From assembly GCA_021018815.1 (NCBI GenBank), contig JAITYX010000062.1, forward strand, positions 2,137,501 to 2,201,500: 64,000 nt of DNA, in the 5' to 3' direction. The first letter of the stretch is position 1. Every line of letters starts with the position of its first letter. The position numbers and the translations under genes were made by a program. Shown piece after piece: positions 34,284-46,369 of the stretch. Origin of the DNA: Talinum fruticosum (Eukaryota > Streptophyta > Magnoliopsida > Caryophyllales > Talinaceae). Below the pieces are notes generated by a model, which did no database searches, was not told the origin of the DNA, and worked only from the letters and a program-made list of their open reading frames with translations.

Positions 34284-34520
34284 ATCATGATGAATGCAAA
34301 TTAGAGACCAAAAATAAAAAATTGAAATGGCCTAAGATGGATAGATATTCATTCTACATTTTGAAGGTTGCATCAACCATCATCATCCATCATTTCTTTC
34401 TCTCTCACATATATCCCAACCTTTGTGGTACCAGTGGTGTGCGGTAATTTTTAGGATTGTGTAAAATAGTTTTCACTGCTATGTTCTGTTTGCTAAATAG
34501 TGAACAATACTCTTTGATAT

Positions 34521-36410
34521 TGAAAGTTTGCTCGGGAGAGTCCGAGTCACCCTAGAGGGGGTGAATAGGGTGATGGAGGATTTTCTTAGAAATTCGATTT
34601 CTTTTGCCAAAGAAGAGACAGAAGCGGATTCCGAGTCAAAAGCTTAGTCAGAAAAGTATGGACTCGAAATGCTATAAAGAGTACGAAGTAAAAATAAGCT
34701 AAAGCTTTGAGGCTGTCTAAGTCTAGAATGAACTCGGAAAGTAAACACACATAGATTACGTGGAAACCCTCTTGGGGCAGAAAACCACGAACCGTGCTAG
34801 TCCAAGCACGAAGTCAAATCCTCTATTTTGAGTCCACAAAATACAGTAGATTGATCGAACCCAAGTTGCTCCCTTAAACAACTCTTTACAAGTTTTCCTA
34901 GACTCGGAAATTCCCTTATTTGATCTAGTACTTTCTAACTAAGATAACCCTTACGAGTTAAGGACAAATAAGCTGAGTTAACCTTTACAGACTTAGTCAA
35001 GGGACCTTACTCGGAAAGTAAGAAAATGTTTGTAACTAAGTACAAGACCTTACAACTCGAAAGTAATGAATTACATAATGGGAGTTGTAAGTAGAAGATT
35101 GAGAGTGAATACAATGACTTTGCTCAAGTACGTGTATTAACAATAGGTTCGGCAATCTTCAAGTCTTAAAAGTTGGCTTCTATTTATAGATGACCGGGCA
35201 AAGTAGCCGTTATCTTCATCTCGCTGACTTAGAGTCCTTTGTGACCGTTGATAAGGGCTTTTTGAGTCACTCGAGAAAGTATCCAGTGAGTTAACCTTTA
35301 CAGACTTAGTCAAGGGACCTTACTCGGAAAGTAAGAAAGTGTTTGTAACTAAGTACAAGACCTTACAACTTAGAAAGTAATGAATTACGGAATGGGAGTT
35401 GTAAGTAGAAGATTGAGAGTGAATACAATGACTTTGCTCAAGTACGTGTATTAACAATAGGTTCGGCAATCTTCAAATCTTAAAAGTTGGCTTCTATTTA
35501 TAGATGACCAGGCAAAGTAGCCGTTATCTTCATCTCGCTGACCGAGAGTCCTTTGTGACCGTTGATAAGGGCTTTTGAGTCACTCGTGAAAGTATCCGTT
35601 GTGATATGAACGTTGGACAACGTTTTGACTCTCTTGAAGTCCCAAAACCACTGGCGGTGTCTTGAAGGATAAGGTGGAAACCACCGTTAAGCTTAGCGTT
35701 TCAGTTTTCCGATTTGGAAACAGACAGCCTCGACACAATCTTCCGGGACTAGGACAGAGAAGAGGAAAAGCCATGTCTCCTGGTGATTTGACGTTTTAAA
35801 GCCGAGTTCTTGTTATAATTCAAAAAGTATATCCTCGTTTGAATAACCTACAAAAGTAAATCAATTTTGGTTCTCAAAGTATAAAATACTTTGGTCCATG
35901 ATTAGACACGAGATAATAAAATAATTAAGATAATTAAGTCGGTAATTATCCGAGTCGAAAAGTGAGTGAAATTTTCCGAATCTAATATCCATGAAACTCA
36001 AAAATTCCATCCGAGTTAGTCTAAACAAAGAATCAAGTTACATAAAGAATATCGAGTGAAATAACTTGATATAGACTAAGCACGATTCGGACTAAAAGCA
36101 CCGACTCCAATAGAATAGGACTTCGGACTGAGTGCGATAGTGCGAAATACTAGTCAATACATCATGCGATATATCTAAGTGATGAGGAGTCGAACCGAGT
36201 GTGATACGCTTATCGGTTTTCGAGTCACACAGAGACAAGCAAGAATACGAGAAGTAAATGCTATATCACTTAGAAAATATGCTTTATTACTTCATAAAAG
36301 TTTCTAAGGATCGAGAGAATGCCTTGGAATCAAAACTCTATACTTAAGAAGTTCTTATACCGATTCCTTCGATACAACTCGAAATGTGTTGGGCAGTGTC
36401 CGAGTCTTCG
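34521..36410 (+). mobile_element. Solo LTR, family B copy 2 (1890 bp)
   Basis: The element begins TGAAAGTTTGCTCGGGAGAG and ends GTCCGAGTCTTCG (CA changed to CG). GATAT flanks both sides (34516-34520 and 36411-36415). It is the reverse-orientation relative of 19200-20664. A 314-bp internal tandem duplication (34974-35287 and 35288-35601) accounts for much of its extra length. No gag or pol is visible. Reading frames inside are not supported. Confidence 0.88.
34974..35601. repeat. 314-bp tandem duplication inside solo LTR B2
   Basis: GAGTTAACCTTTACAGACTT starts at both 34974 and 35288 and the two units are nearly identical through GAGTCACTCG. The near identity shows that it is younger than the LTR itself. 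Confidence 0.92.
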
Positions 36411-36415
36411 GATAT

Positions 36416-37094
36416 GATGTATAATACTCTTTGAGATGGTTTACAATAGCGTTCACCACTATATTTTATCTACTAAGTAATACACCATTGGTTTAGGAGA
36501 GGGCGTAAGAATAGTCTAAATAAAGAAACAAAATTAAAAAATATGAGTAAGGACACAAATAACAATAATACTTTTTTTAACTAATAATAATCAAACCATT
36601 TATATATAATAGTCTAATATACGCTAAGGACACCTCTAATGAATACTAAAAACGAAATACAAATAAAAATACAAATTTTTTGTGAAAACATATACACAAA
36701 TGTAACAACTAACGTATACCAAGATAAACTTAATGTACACATCTTTAACCTTAAATCCACAATGACATACTTCCTAGAGAACACCAATTGACTTGTCCAT
36801 AAAATACATATCTAATGTACATTAAACAGACCTCTAATATACATTGAAAAGGAGATATCATTAAATTAAACTTGAACTGAATTTCTTTACTAAAAATATA
36901 TATGCTAAATATAAAAGTAACATACACAAAAAAAAAAGTCAAATCCAATTGTGAAATGTTGATTTGAAGCAATACATCACTTCTCTAATTGATTATTTTT
37001 TTGAAATCTATCTTAAAATTTAAAAACCCTATACACAAATAAAATGACATAAAAACATACACCAATTCTAACAAAATTAACAAGAAATTGTAAT
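36416..37094. other. AT-rich intergenic DNA
   Basis: No gene seen. 36430-36480 weakly resembles 34460-34515, the left flank of the solo LTR (GTTCACCACTATATTTTATC against GTTTTCACTGCTATGTTCTG), suggesting an older local repeat at the insertion site. Confidence 0.4.
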
Positions 37095-37540
37095 TCGGTG
37101 AATTTGCCCACTTTATGAATTTATCACAATACGAGTATTTGTAAATTAACCTCCTAGGATTATCGCAAGACCTTGATATTCTTGTATCTCCAAAACTTTG
37201 ACAAACTGAGGAAATAAACTCCACCTCTTATTGAATGTAGCCTCGGATTAAACCTCCGCAGCTATATGAACTATGCATTTTTCTCCTTGATCTGTTCCAT
37301 TAATTTTTTTTTCTAAACAAATTTATCAAATTTCAATTTTAAATACATTTTTAAATGTAATCAAGACGCAAATCATTAAATATAAACATAATACAAGTAT
37401 ATGATTATTAAAGTTTTGAAAGTGAAGCCGTAAACTTATCATATATGCAAAAACAAAGTCAAGTTTACCACTTTTAATGGAGTTTCTTGGCACCTCTCCT
37501 AACTGAGGGAATTATTGGAGAAGAGCTAGAGAGAGACAAC
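37095..37540 (-). pseudogene. Duplicated unidentified coding segment, copy A
   Basis: The minus-strand frame 36985-37224 aligns over about 45 residues with copy B (RRLIYKYSYCDKFIKWANSP against VRLFYQCSHWGKFIMCANPV). The noncoding flank downstream is also shared. Copy A is shorter and more diverged and has lost the upstream frame to a stop. The family is not recognised. Confidence 0.5.
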
Positions 37541-37576
37541 GACATATATCTATTGGCATTAATTCCCTCAGTTAGG
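37498..37576. repeat. 17-bp perfect inverted repeat at the duplication junction
   Basis: CCTAACTGAGGGAATTA at 37498-37514 is exactly complementary to 37560-37576, leaving a 45-bp loop. It lies between copies A and B and could mark a recombination or former transposon end. Confidence 0.8.
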
Positions 37577-37614
37577 AAAGTTTACCTCTCGTATTGGCAC
37601 CTCTCCTAACAAAG

Positions 37615-37962
37615 TCAAGTTAACCGGATGCAATTTGTAAATCGCATATAATTGTCCAATTCGAAATAGCAAAGTTGCTCCATCGTCGTATTGGTTCCTT
37701 CGTTCTCATCTCGTATTTCAGCTCGTTCACCAACTGGATTTGCACACATTATGAATTTTCCCCAATGCGAGCACTGGTAAAATAACCTCACATCGTAGAG
37801 ACCTTGATATTCGTGTATCTCCAAAGCTTCGACAAGTTGAACAAACGACCTCCACCTCCAATTGAATGCAGCCTCGAATTGAACCTCCACAACTAGATGA
37901 ACTGTGCGTTTTTTTCTCGTAATTTGTTCCATTGATTTGTTTTTCCCCAACAAATTTATCAA
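37615..37962 (-). CDS. Hypothetical protein, duplicated segment copy B
   Basis: The frame gives 115 residues, starting MINLLGKNKSMEQITRKKR, with Trp/Phe-rich middle sequence (FEAAFNWRWRSFVQL), a QGLYDVRLFYQCSHWGKF segment containing Cys and His, and an acidic end. I do not recognise the family. It is related to copy A at 37095-37540, which proves duplication but not function. It may be one exon or a fragment of a longer gene or transposon protein; no promoter or splice evidence was found. Confidence 0.35.
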   Translation of the reverse strand: MINLLGKNKSMEQITRKKRTVHLVVEVQFEAAFNWRWRSFVQLVEALEIHEYQGLYDVRLFYQCSHWGKFIMCANPVGERAEIRDENEGTNTTMEQLCYFELDNYMRFTNCIRLT

Positions 37963-38190
37963 TTTTTTGATTTTAAATACATTTTTAAATGTATAAATTA
38001 ATTTTTAACAACATCAACACACAAATCATTAAATATAAATATAATACAAATATATGATTCTTAAAATTTTGAAGGTGAAGCCTTTAAACTAATTTTACAT
38101 ATAAAAAAATAATGTCAAGCTTCAATGGAATTTTTGGCACCTTTGCTTACCGAGAGAACTATTAGAGAAAAGAGAGACAAAATGAGATTA
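37730..38190. repeat. Segmental duplication copy B (of 37095-37540)
   Basis: Shared blocks in order include GACCTTGATATTC, TGTATCTCCAAA, AATTTATCAA, TTTTAAATACATTTTTAAAT and CTTTAATGGA/CTTCAATGGA followed by TTTGGCACC. The spacing between copies is about 640 bp. Confidence 0.8.
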
Positions 38191-39030
38191 TTGAGAGAAG
38201 AGAGAAAGACAGAGAGGGGACTTGGCTGGAGAGTTTAAAAGGGGGAAGTGGGGGCCGGTGGAAGCATTGAAACTTTCAATTTTAAAAAAGGAAAACGGTT
38301 AACGACTGTTTAGGTAGGTGCAACATTAAGTGAATGATATATCAGTCAAAGCATATTTCTGCAATTTTTTAGTTGCTCCCACTATTGGTTAATTTCACAC
38401 AAACATTTGCGGAACTTAAATATTTATCCAAAATTAATAGGTCAGATAAATATTTTCTCAAATCTAAATGGTCTTGTATGCAAATTTATCTATTCTTAGT
38501 TAAGTGATTTGTCGTGTGGAGAAAATTGAGATTAGATTGATCATTTTAAGCTGCCATGTCATTTTTTGATCTGACATTACAAGTTTCATGCTATAATAAA
38601 AAAATTTTGAAAATATTTAACTTAACTTAAATAGACCGAAAATTTTTGGAAAAAATTTACTGTAGTCAATTTTTTTAATTATTATAATTAAATATTTTTT
38701 TAAACGTTAATTATGTAAGAATAGATCTGAAAATGTTTACAAGTAAATATTATAACAAGTTAACCAAAAGATAATTTTTCTCTCTTCTCACACGTTTCAC
38801 GCCTACCCTTTGTCACGGGATGTTATTTTCACTCAAACTAACACCCATATAGCGGTAGAACTACACTCGGAACCCTTCTATAGCTTTCTAATATGCCTTG
38901 AAGATTGCTTAACCTAAGCTTAAAAGAATTTAAGTAAGCAAGATAACACTTATAGAGAGTTTGAGAGAATATTTGTGTATTATTTTACTTGAAAACTCTT
39001 GTGAATGCCTTACAAATGAGCTCCTCCGGA

Positions 39031-39035
39031 GATAT
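39031..39035. repeat. Target-site duplication, left copy (GATAT)
   Basis: GATAT is repeated at 41068-41072, bracketing solo LTR A3. Confidence 0.85.
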
Positions 39036-39282
39036 TGTAATACTCCGAAATTTAATTGTATTTAATTATTGCATTTTACCATCTTAATATTTACGAGCGA
39101 GTGAGTCGCGCATAAATGTTGAAACTGAATTGAGAAATGTGAATGGATTTGTCAATTAAGTGACTCGAAAATATTAGTTCATGCTTAAATATTCATAATA
39201 TGTGCAAACGCGCATTTGTCGATAGGCATGTATATAGTTATTTATTACAAAATTATGTTTTCGGATCAGTTTGATTTATTTA

Positions 39283-39324
<42 letters not shown>

Positions 39325-39471
39325 AATAAATAAATAAAATTTACAGCAAATAAGGTTAATACAATTGTATGGTTAAGAATTAACTATGTGTAAAATAATA
39401 ATTATTTAGACAACTACAAATCTAAATATGACAAGACTTGTGAAAGAGGATAAGGATTGGGTTGTCAGTAG

Positions 39472-39484
39472 CCAATTATAAATA
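39472..39484 (+). promoter_or_regulatory. CAAT/TATA promoter in solo LTR A3
   Basis: CCAAT at 39472-39476 runs directly into TATAAATA (39477-39484). It lies about 440 bp inside the LTR and just upstream of the GC-rich block, where a U3/R boundary is expected. Confidence 0.5.
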
Positions 39485-39509
39485 AGGGGATTGGGTATGA
39501 CCAAAAAGA

Positions 39510-39714
39510 AAAGGAAGCAAGGAGAAAGCTCACAAAAATCACCAAGCCCATTTCTTGCACTGCCTAGCCACAAACCCCACTGTTGCCGCCAGCCCCTCTC
39601 TGCCGCCGACCACCACCTGCCACCGGCCACTTGCCTCCAGCCACCGTCGCTGTTGCCAACCACCACCTACCCTCCCTTACTTCTTCTTTTTCAACATCCT
39701 TTCACCAATAAGGT
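39510..39714 (+). other. Candidate LTR leader exon with splice donor
   Basis: A GC-rich segment (CCGCC/CCACC-rich) begins about 30 bp after the TATA box and ends in CACCAATAAG followed by GTAACT at 39713. The matching blocks of A1 and A2 also end in donor-like GTA. Its reading frame (39491-39769) is Pro/His-rich and I do not propose a protein. Confidence 0.4.
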
Positions 39715-39789
39715 AACTTTTCTAACTCTTTTTAGATTAAATTTAATTATTCATATTGGAAACAAATAGTTAAAAAGAAGGAAAGAGTT

Positions 39790-39915
<126 letters not shown>

Positions 39916-41681
39916 ATTTTCGGAAAATGAGTCCAAGAGATAGATAGTAATTTTGATAGTAATTTGGTGAAAGGATTATGAGGAGATATATGCATATCTA
40001 TCTATATAACTTTATTAAAGTAAATGGTAAATTTTTATTTGAAAACAGAAAGTTGTTGGAAACATCGTTACCAAAGAAAGCAAGGCAAACCAAAATTTAG
40101 AACGAAACGACCCCCAACCGAGGTACATTATTACTTGTACCATTTTAAAATAATTTAATCGTAATTGTCATGTAAAATGTTACCGTATTTATTTTTAATA
40201 CGGCCTACCACACATTTTGGACCCATTTAATCGTTAATCGGTAATCGTTAATCGATTATTGTTAACCATTCACAAGTGTTTGCTAGCGGAATTAATCGTA
40301 TTGGACCCTTCCCAATAATTGGGAACTTTAATTGAATCGTCTAATGGAGGCCACATATTGAGCCTTCCCGACAAACGGAATTTTAATCGAATCGTTTAAT
40401 CGAAGTCATAGCTGCAATTGCATATAAATTGGGGTCCTAGCGTTGGCCGGAAATTTTTAAATGTTTATGAAATTGAAAATATGACTGAAAAAGTTTACGT
40501 AAACGTAAATCGAGCATCTTGCTTAAATGCTGAATTTTAAATGAATTTTTAAAATCGCGCACGCGCTCACCGGCTGTAAAAAATGCTTTCACAAGTACAA
40601 GGGTGACGTATTAAGGCAACCGCTCACTTTTAGTTTTTCTTTTTTAAAAAAATTATTTTAGGAAAAGGGAAACAGACAAAAGTTAAACAGGAAGTCCGCG
40701 AGATAGAAGAATCCGAGGAGAAAGAACCCGAGAAGGTTGGTCTTGGGCAATGACCTATTTCACCTCCCTACTTGAATTTATTTTGCTGCTACAATTTGTG
40801 CTAGAAAAAAAAATTTAAGTCCTTGGTTTATGTAAGTTCCAAAATATAATAACAGTAATTGTTTAAATGCCTGCATGTATGAACACAATTTCTATATCGT
40901 TGTTGTTTGTCTCATACCATAAAAAAATGGAATGTTTTATCCTTATCTCTAGTATAAGGAGACGGTGGTAATGCCTCAACTCGATTTTATTTTCCGCCAC
41001 ATTAGGTCGTTTTGGTTAACGCAAAATTCTTGTTAATTTATGTTATGAAATAAGTTGGGGCGTTACGGATATATACTTGCCCACCTCTTCAATGGATGGT
41101 GGAGATTGATTTAATCTTACGATTTATATATATCCTTTAGAATTCTTTACACAAATATCTATGTTTCCATACAAAAGTGAAACATTATAGAACATTATGG
41201 AACCTTGTGAAACAACAAAGAAAATTCTAGAATTTCGAATTGTACTGTAGCATTCCGTAGCACCTTCCTTATCTATCCTCCAATTGCCAAAAATAACTCC
41301 ATCCTTCTCTCTCATCCTCATCCATGGCCATGGGTAATCAAAGTGCCATTATAGAATTACAAAGTTCAATTTCATACTCAAAATTGATTGATTATTTCTT
41401 TTCCAGGCATTCAAGGTGTTACACAATGGAGGTATTGCCAAGGGAGCAGAAAGCTCAAATCAATCCAAAACTTTAGTAATTTCAAGAAGAAAATTACAAT
41501 CTCACTCAAATTGGACCAAAACGAACACAATTACACAAATTTATGAGGCTTGAAAACTAGATCTGAAAACGAATACAACAAGAATAAATGAAAAACAAAG
41601 GCAGAAATATATACGTGGGAATCGACCTCCAATGATGGCCTTGAGGTTACTTCTCTATACATATGTATGTGGTCTCTCTCT

Positions 41682-41718
<37 letters not shown>

Positions 41719-41800
41719 GAAAAATTTGGTAGAATTATAATTAACATGTGGATGTTTATGTGAGATTATAATAATGTAAGATATTTATAAAATATTAAAT

Positions 41801-43998
41801 AGTTCATATATTTAATTAAATTAAAGATTGACTAATTGGCCGAGTAGGGATTGGGGTTGGGGTTTTGTTGTTCATAACCAACATGGGGATGTGGTGCTGG
41901 CGTGTGTTCAACAAGGGAATGACTTTGTAGGGGTTGGTGTTGAAGAGGAAAGAGTTTGTGTTTTGGACTAAAAATATATTGGTTGGGGTTTTTCTCAATC
42001 TAGGGGTAGAATGGGACTACATTTCCCTTATTAACTTATTGAAGAGCGATGATTGTCTAGAGATAGTCCTGTAGGTTTTTTTTTTTTTTTTTTGGTTGTG
42101 ATAATTTTCTTCTTGTTCATTCTTTCAATTTTGTGTCTTGGTCATTTGAGAAATGCGGGGGATAAAGTTGCTTATGAATTAACGCATTGGGGACTTATTA
42201 GTTACTAAAGTGGAGTTTGATCAGATGATGTTCCTGATTGTGTGTTGGAAGGGGAATCGAGCGACATGTGAAATGCGACATGTTTGAGTTTATTAATTCC
42301 AATCTAATATAAACTCCCTCCCTCATTGGTGATAAAAAAAAGATTGACTAGTTTTTTTTTTAAAATTGCATATCATATGTTTATTAGGATGTGTTTATTT
42401 CTTTTTTTTATTAGAGTATGTATTCATTTCTAAAACTATTTATTTTAACTTTGTGAATAATATGGAGGAATATTGTCAATTAGATAAAATGTTATCTTTG
42501 CTCAATTAGATAAAATGTTATCTTTGCTCTATGTAAATTTTATAAAATAAAAAAAAAGAAAAGAAAGTTAAAATTTTGAAGTTTAAAACTTTAAAAAGAG
42601 AAAAACAAATAATGATCTAAGTATAAAAATAATGAAAAAAAGTTACAGGAATGAAAAAATTAAAAGATATTATTATTTAAATATTCAAAGAAAAGTGTAT
42701 CCTCTTATATGTTTCAGTTTTACTAATTGTAGTCCTTAAGATGATAAACAATAATAGATAAATGTCTATTATTTACTCCTATTTTTATTTTAAAAGGAAA
42801 ACTTAGCTAAATTATTTATCCTAACTAAATTAAGCAAATAATATAATTACCTAATTATTTCTTTCCTTTTTAATGTCCAGGGAGTTTTTTTTTTTTTTTT
42901 GAAACTAACTGAGTCTTTCTTTATGATTAAAAATGAAGAATCATGTTTTTTTTTAAATGAAGAGTAAATCAAAAAATTAAAGTTTTTAAAATTAAAAGAG
43001 AAATTATTTGAGAGCAACTAGGTTTGTTACAACAATGGAGAATGGATAAAAACTAAAAATAAAATATTAGTAATACCACACAAACAAAAAAGAAAAGGTT
43101 TATTGATATTAATTTAAGTAAGATTCCTTTCATAGTTAAATGGATATAATCTTAACTAATTAATTACATCGATATAGTCTTAATTAAATTTTTATCCATT
43201 TATGTATACATACTTTGTTAACTAAATAGATATTTAATCTATTTATTTATATATTATTATCCAGTGCTTTAAGGACAATATTATCGGAACTCTAAAAATA
43301 AAATTAATTAATATCATTGCAAGGTATAATAATTACAAGGGATGAATTCTTAGCATAGCAGCATGCAGTTGTGCCAAGGGGCTTACGTTGTGAGGGTTGT
43401 GTAGCAGCATGCAGTTAGAAAAGAATCAGAGGAAGGAAGATATAGAGGAGAGATAAATTGAAGAAAGTTATTAGTGTTAATTATCACCAAAAAAACTTTT
43501 CGATTATATATTACTGTTATAACAATTTAATTTAAATTAAATCATCTACTGACGATTTAGTTGAAAAAAGACTATAGATATGATATTTTATCATATAAAT
43601 TTATTTTTATGAGGATAGGAAGGATTCATATATATAGGTATAGTTATAGGGAACCATTCCAATTAAATAAAAACTAAAAATTTCTTATAATTATAATTAC
43701 AACATGCATAAGGAAAAAATTAATTGATATGTGGTGGAGTATTCCTATTACTAATTATTTAGGAATAAATAATATTATGGATGATATAAAGAAAAATATG
43801 GATAGAAAATATTTTGAGTGGAAATTAATTACCAAGACTTTTCTAATTTTTTTAATTTAAAATTAGCGAGTTACATAAATAATTATTCAATTTTAATGAT
43901 GCATATCAGAAGTTAAAAGAGTTTATAACTTTGTATTGAATAGAAACCATATGTTAATTCACAACTTTTGCTCTTAAAAGTCTTAACTGGATGCGATT
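41801..43998. other. AT-rich intergenic DNA
   Basis: No credible gene. It contains poly(T) tracts (42070-42090, 42885-42900) and a 30-bp duplication (TTAGATAAAATGTTATCTTT near 42480 and 42506). Confidence 0.5.
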
Positions 43999-44691
43999 TG
44001 TAACGAGTTAACAAAAGATAAATTTTTTTCTTTGTTCTCACACTTCTGACGCCTACCTTTGTCACAGGATGATATTTTTACTCAAACTAACACCCATGTG
44101 GCGATAATGAATTACGCTCGAAACCTTTCTTTAGATTACTAGTAAGCATTGAGATTACTTGACTTAAGCTTGGAAGAAGTTAAGTAAGCAAGACAACAGG
44201 TTAAAGAGAATTTGAGAGAACGTTTGTATATTATAGTTTGCTTGGAAACTTTTGCGGATGCCTTACAAATGAACACCTTGGGGGTATGTATACTTGCCCA
44301 CCTCCTCAATGGATGGTGAAGATTGATTTAATCCGACAGCGTAGATTTATCCTCTAGAATCCTTTACACAAATACCTATGTTTCTATACAAGTATGGAAC
44401 ATCATAGAACATTGTGGAAACTTCGGAATAACAAAGAAAATTCTAGAGAATTTCATATTGTTTTGGAGCATTCCGAAACACCTTCCTTTTATTCTAGAGA
44501 ATTCCAAATTGTTCTAGAGTATTCCGAAACACCTTCCTTATCTATCTTCCAATTCCCAAAAATAACCCAATCCTTCTCTCTCATCCTCATCCATGCCCAT
44601 GGATAATCGAAATATCATTACAGAATGCAAAGTTCTATTTTATACTCAAAATTGATTGATTATTTCTTTTCCAGGCAGTCAAGATGTTACA
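43999..44691. repeat. Dispersed repeat, copy 2 (with uninterrupted insertion site)
   Basis: Starts TGTAACGAGTTAAC and ends GATGTTACA. At 44285-44300 it keeps the uninterrupted version of the site where A3 inserted in copy 1 (TTGGGGGTATGTATACTTGC). It is followed by a CA microsatellite, then the long-TIR element, then a continuation at 48378-48500. The 70-residue frame at 44394-44606 is repeat-derived. Confidence 0.75.
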
Positions 44692-44700
44692 CACACACCA

Positions 44701-44749
<49 letters not shown>

Positions 44750-44760
44750 ACACACACACT
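44692..44760. repeat. (CA)n microsatellite
   Basis: About 33 CA units with a few substitutions. The long-TIR element begins at its right edge. Confidence 0.97.
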
Positions 44761-44960
44761 CAAGTGAGCCCTCCCTTTAGGTGAGCTCACCTATTATGTG
44801 AGCACTTTTAATCTGAACCCTCAAATTATAATTTGAGGGTTCAGATTAAAATAGAACTTTTTAATTAAAAAAACACAAAAAGGACTCGGAAGGGGTCGAG
44901 ACCCCGTTCTGCTGTGCTTGGTTTGGCTAACCTCCGATCTGCTCTTCACTCTCTGTCATC
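44761..44960. repeat. Left terminal inverted repeat arm
   Basis: Complementary to about 48170-48372. It contains an inner palindrome around AATCTGAACCCTCAAATT and AATTTGAGGGTTCAGATT (44809-44848). Confidence 0.8.
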
Positions 44961-45663
44961 TCGTTGGCCGCTTTCCACCGTCGATGTCCTCCTCCGGCCT
45001 CTTTCCACCACCAGCGTCGTCCTCTCGCTGCCCTCTCTCATTTAGGGTTTCTCCTCGCTCTACTCGCTCTCTCTCTCGTCGGTTTTCGCTCTCTCTCGTC
45101 CGGGGTTTCTCCTCGTCGGCGTTAGTTTTAATGCTCTCTTTCTCGTCCCTCTCGCTGCCCTTCCACCGGCGTCTCTCTCTCCCTGCTGCCCGATCAGTCT
45201 CCATCCTCCCCTACGTCCCCTCCACCTCCGGGACTCTAAACCGTAATTGTTAAATTTTTGGATGGATTTCTTAATTTTGATGCTAATTGTGAAGTAATTA
45301 AGTCTGTCATTTAGATGAATTGATAACCGTAATTGACAAATGCTTTAAACCTTTGATGATTTTGTGTATTTCAATGCCTTGTTTGGTATGGTTTGATGTG
45401 GAGTTATCAAGTTCATTGCACGATATTCACATTGAATTAAGTAACAAAGATTATATCCGCTTCACTTGTATTTATGAACACTCACGCAGAATTCACGGTA
45501 TTCCGCTTCTTCACTTGATCGAATTCAATTGTTTATTTCTTTTTGTTCTACTTCCAGATTGTTCAATTACGGTTTTATAGCGATATGGGAATGATTTTCT
45601 GCCCATCTTTTTGCAAAAATGGAGGTTGCTTTATGAAATTTACATTTCCACTATTCTCTTCGA

Positions 45664-45716
45664 TATGGTAGCTGAGCGCCTAGTGAATGACTAGGTATGA
45701 GTTTGAGTTCCGGAAG
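45664..45716 (+). ncRNA. Weak tRNA-like remnant
   Basis: TGGTAGCTGAGCG resembles an A box and GAGTTTGAGTTCC a damaged B box. Between them CCTAG TGAATGA CTAGG forms a perfect 5-bp stem with a 7-base loop. No acceptor stem is seen. It is probably a decayed relative of the three units to the right. Confidence 0.3.
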
Positions 45717-45789
45717 TTACTAAACTTCACATTCGCCATTTTGAATTCCTTAATGCTTCACATTACCGGAAATTAATTGATTGTGCTCA

Positions 45790-45877
45790 TTCTCGGGCCC
45801 ATGTGGAGTGGAGTATGAGACTGCAAAAGGACACTATGCACATGTTGATTGTCCAGGATATGCTGATTATGTGAAAG
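45790..45877 (+). pseudogene. Captured exon fragment of an EF-Tu gene (mitochondrial type)
   Basis: The plus strand encodes AHVE, then, after about 4 extra bases, [21 protein letters not shown]. This matches the G-domain segment of elongation factor Tu that includes the DCPGH motif (here DCPGY); [14 protein letters not shown] is the form seen in plant mitochondrial EF-Tu. It ends in AAA followed by GTAAGA, a splice donor, so intron sequence was probably captured too. About 27 codons of a protein of roughly 400 residues remain. The frameshift and the His-to-Tyr change show it is not coding. Gene source by recall, not by search. Confidence 0.75.
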
Positions 45878-46119
45878 TAAGATCCAATTGGAAGTACACT
45901 CGAGCTGCCCCCGGCTCTCTCTTCACATTGTTTTATTCAGGTTTTGCTTGATAACCAAGTTGTGCTGATAATTGACATTTAAGCTTTGGGAAAAATATTG
46001 TAAATTTTTGAGGTTTGCTTGGATTGGATTAAGCATTGTATTTATGATTTGCTTGACCTCATGCTAATATTTGTTGTACCTTATGATAATTGATATACAT
46101 GTTCTATTAAACATTAGTA

Positions 46120-46190
46120 GACTATTAGCTCAAAGATAGAGCGACGTGTAATGGTGCACGGAGATGTGGGTTCAAATCCCACATGGGCTA
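46120..46190 (+). ncRNA. tRNA-like sequence 1
   Basis: A 71-nt unit starts GACTATTAGCTCAAAGATAG (A-box-like, D-arm CTC/GAG) and ends GTGGGTTCAAATCCCAC (B box with a perfect 5-bp T stem), then ATGGGCTA. The acceptor pairing is partial and the anticodon stem is irregular, so I do not assign an amino acid. It faces unit 2 as an inverted repeat. Confidence 0.55.
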
Positions 46191-46369
46191 GTTAGATATA
46201 CTTTGCTTTATTGCTCGTTTCAATTGGATTTTCCTTTTGCTCAATCCTTGCCCATTTTGTTTTGTCATAGCAAAGGTATATATCTAGTGAAAATTTTATT
46301 TCTTGCAAAAGCGCGAGTTGTTTCAAAAGCCAAGATCTTGACTTTATATTATAGGTTACAATTCATATA

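Noticed and set aside
34460..36490. Long (about 12-bp) target duplication AATACTCTTTGA around solo LTR B2
   Set aside because: The exact GATAT duplicates abut the TG and CG ends directly; the longer similarity lies outside and probably reflects an older local repeat.
43999..44691. Complete LTR of a separate retrotransposon (TGTAAC...GTTACA)
   Set aside because: No target duplication, and similarity between the two copies continues beyond the supposed ends.
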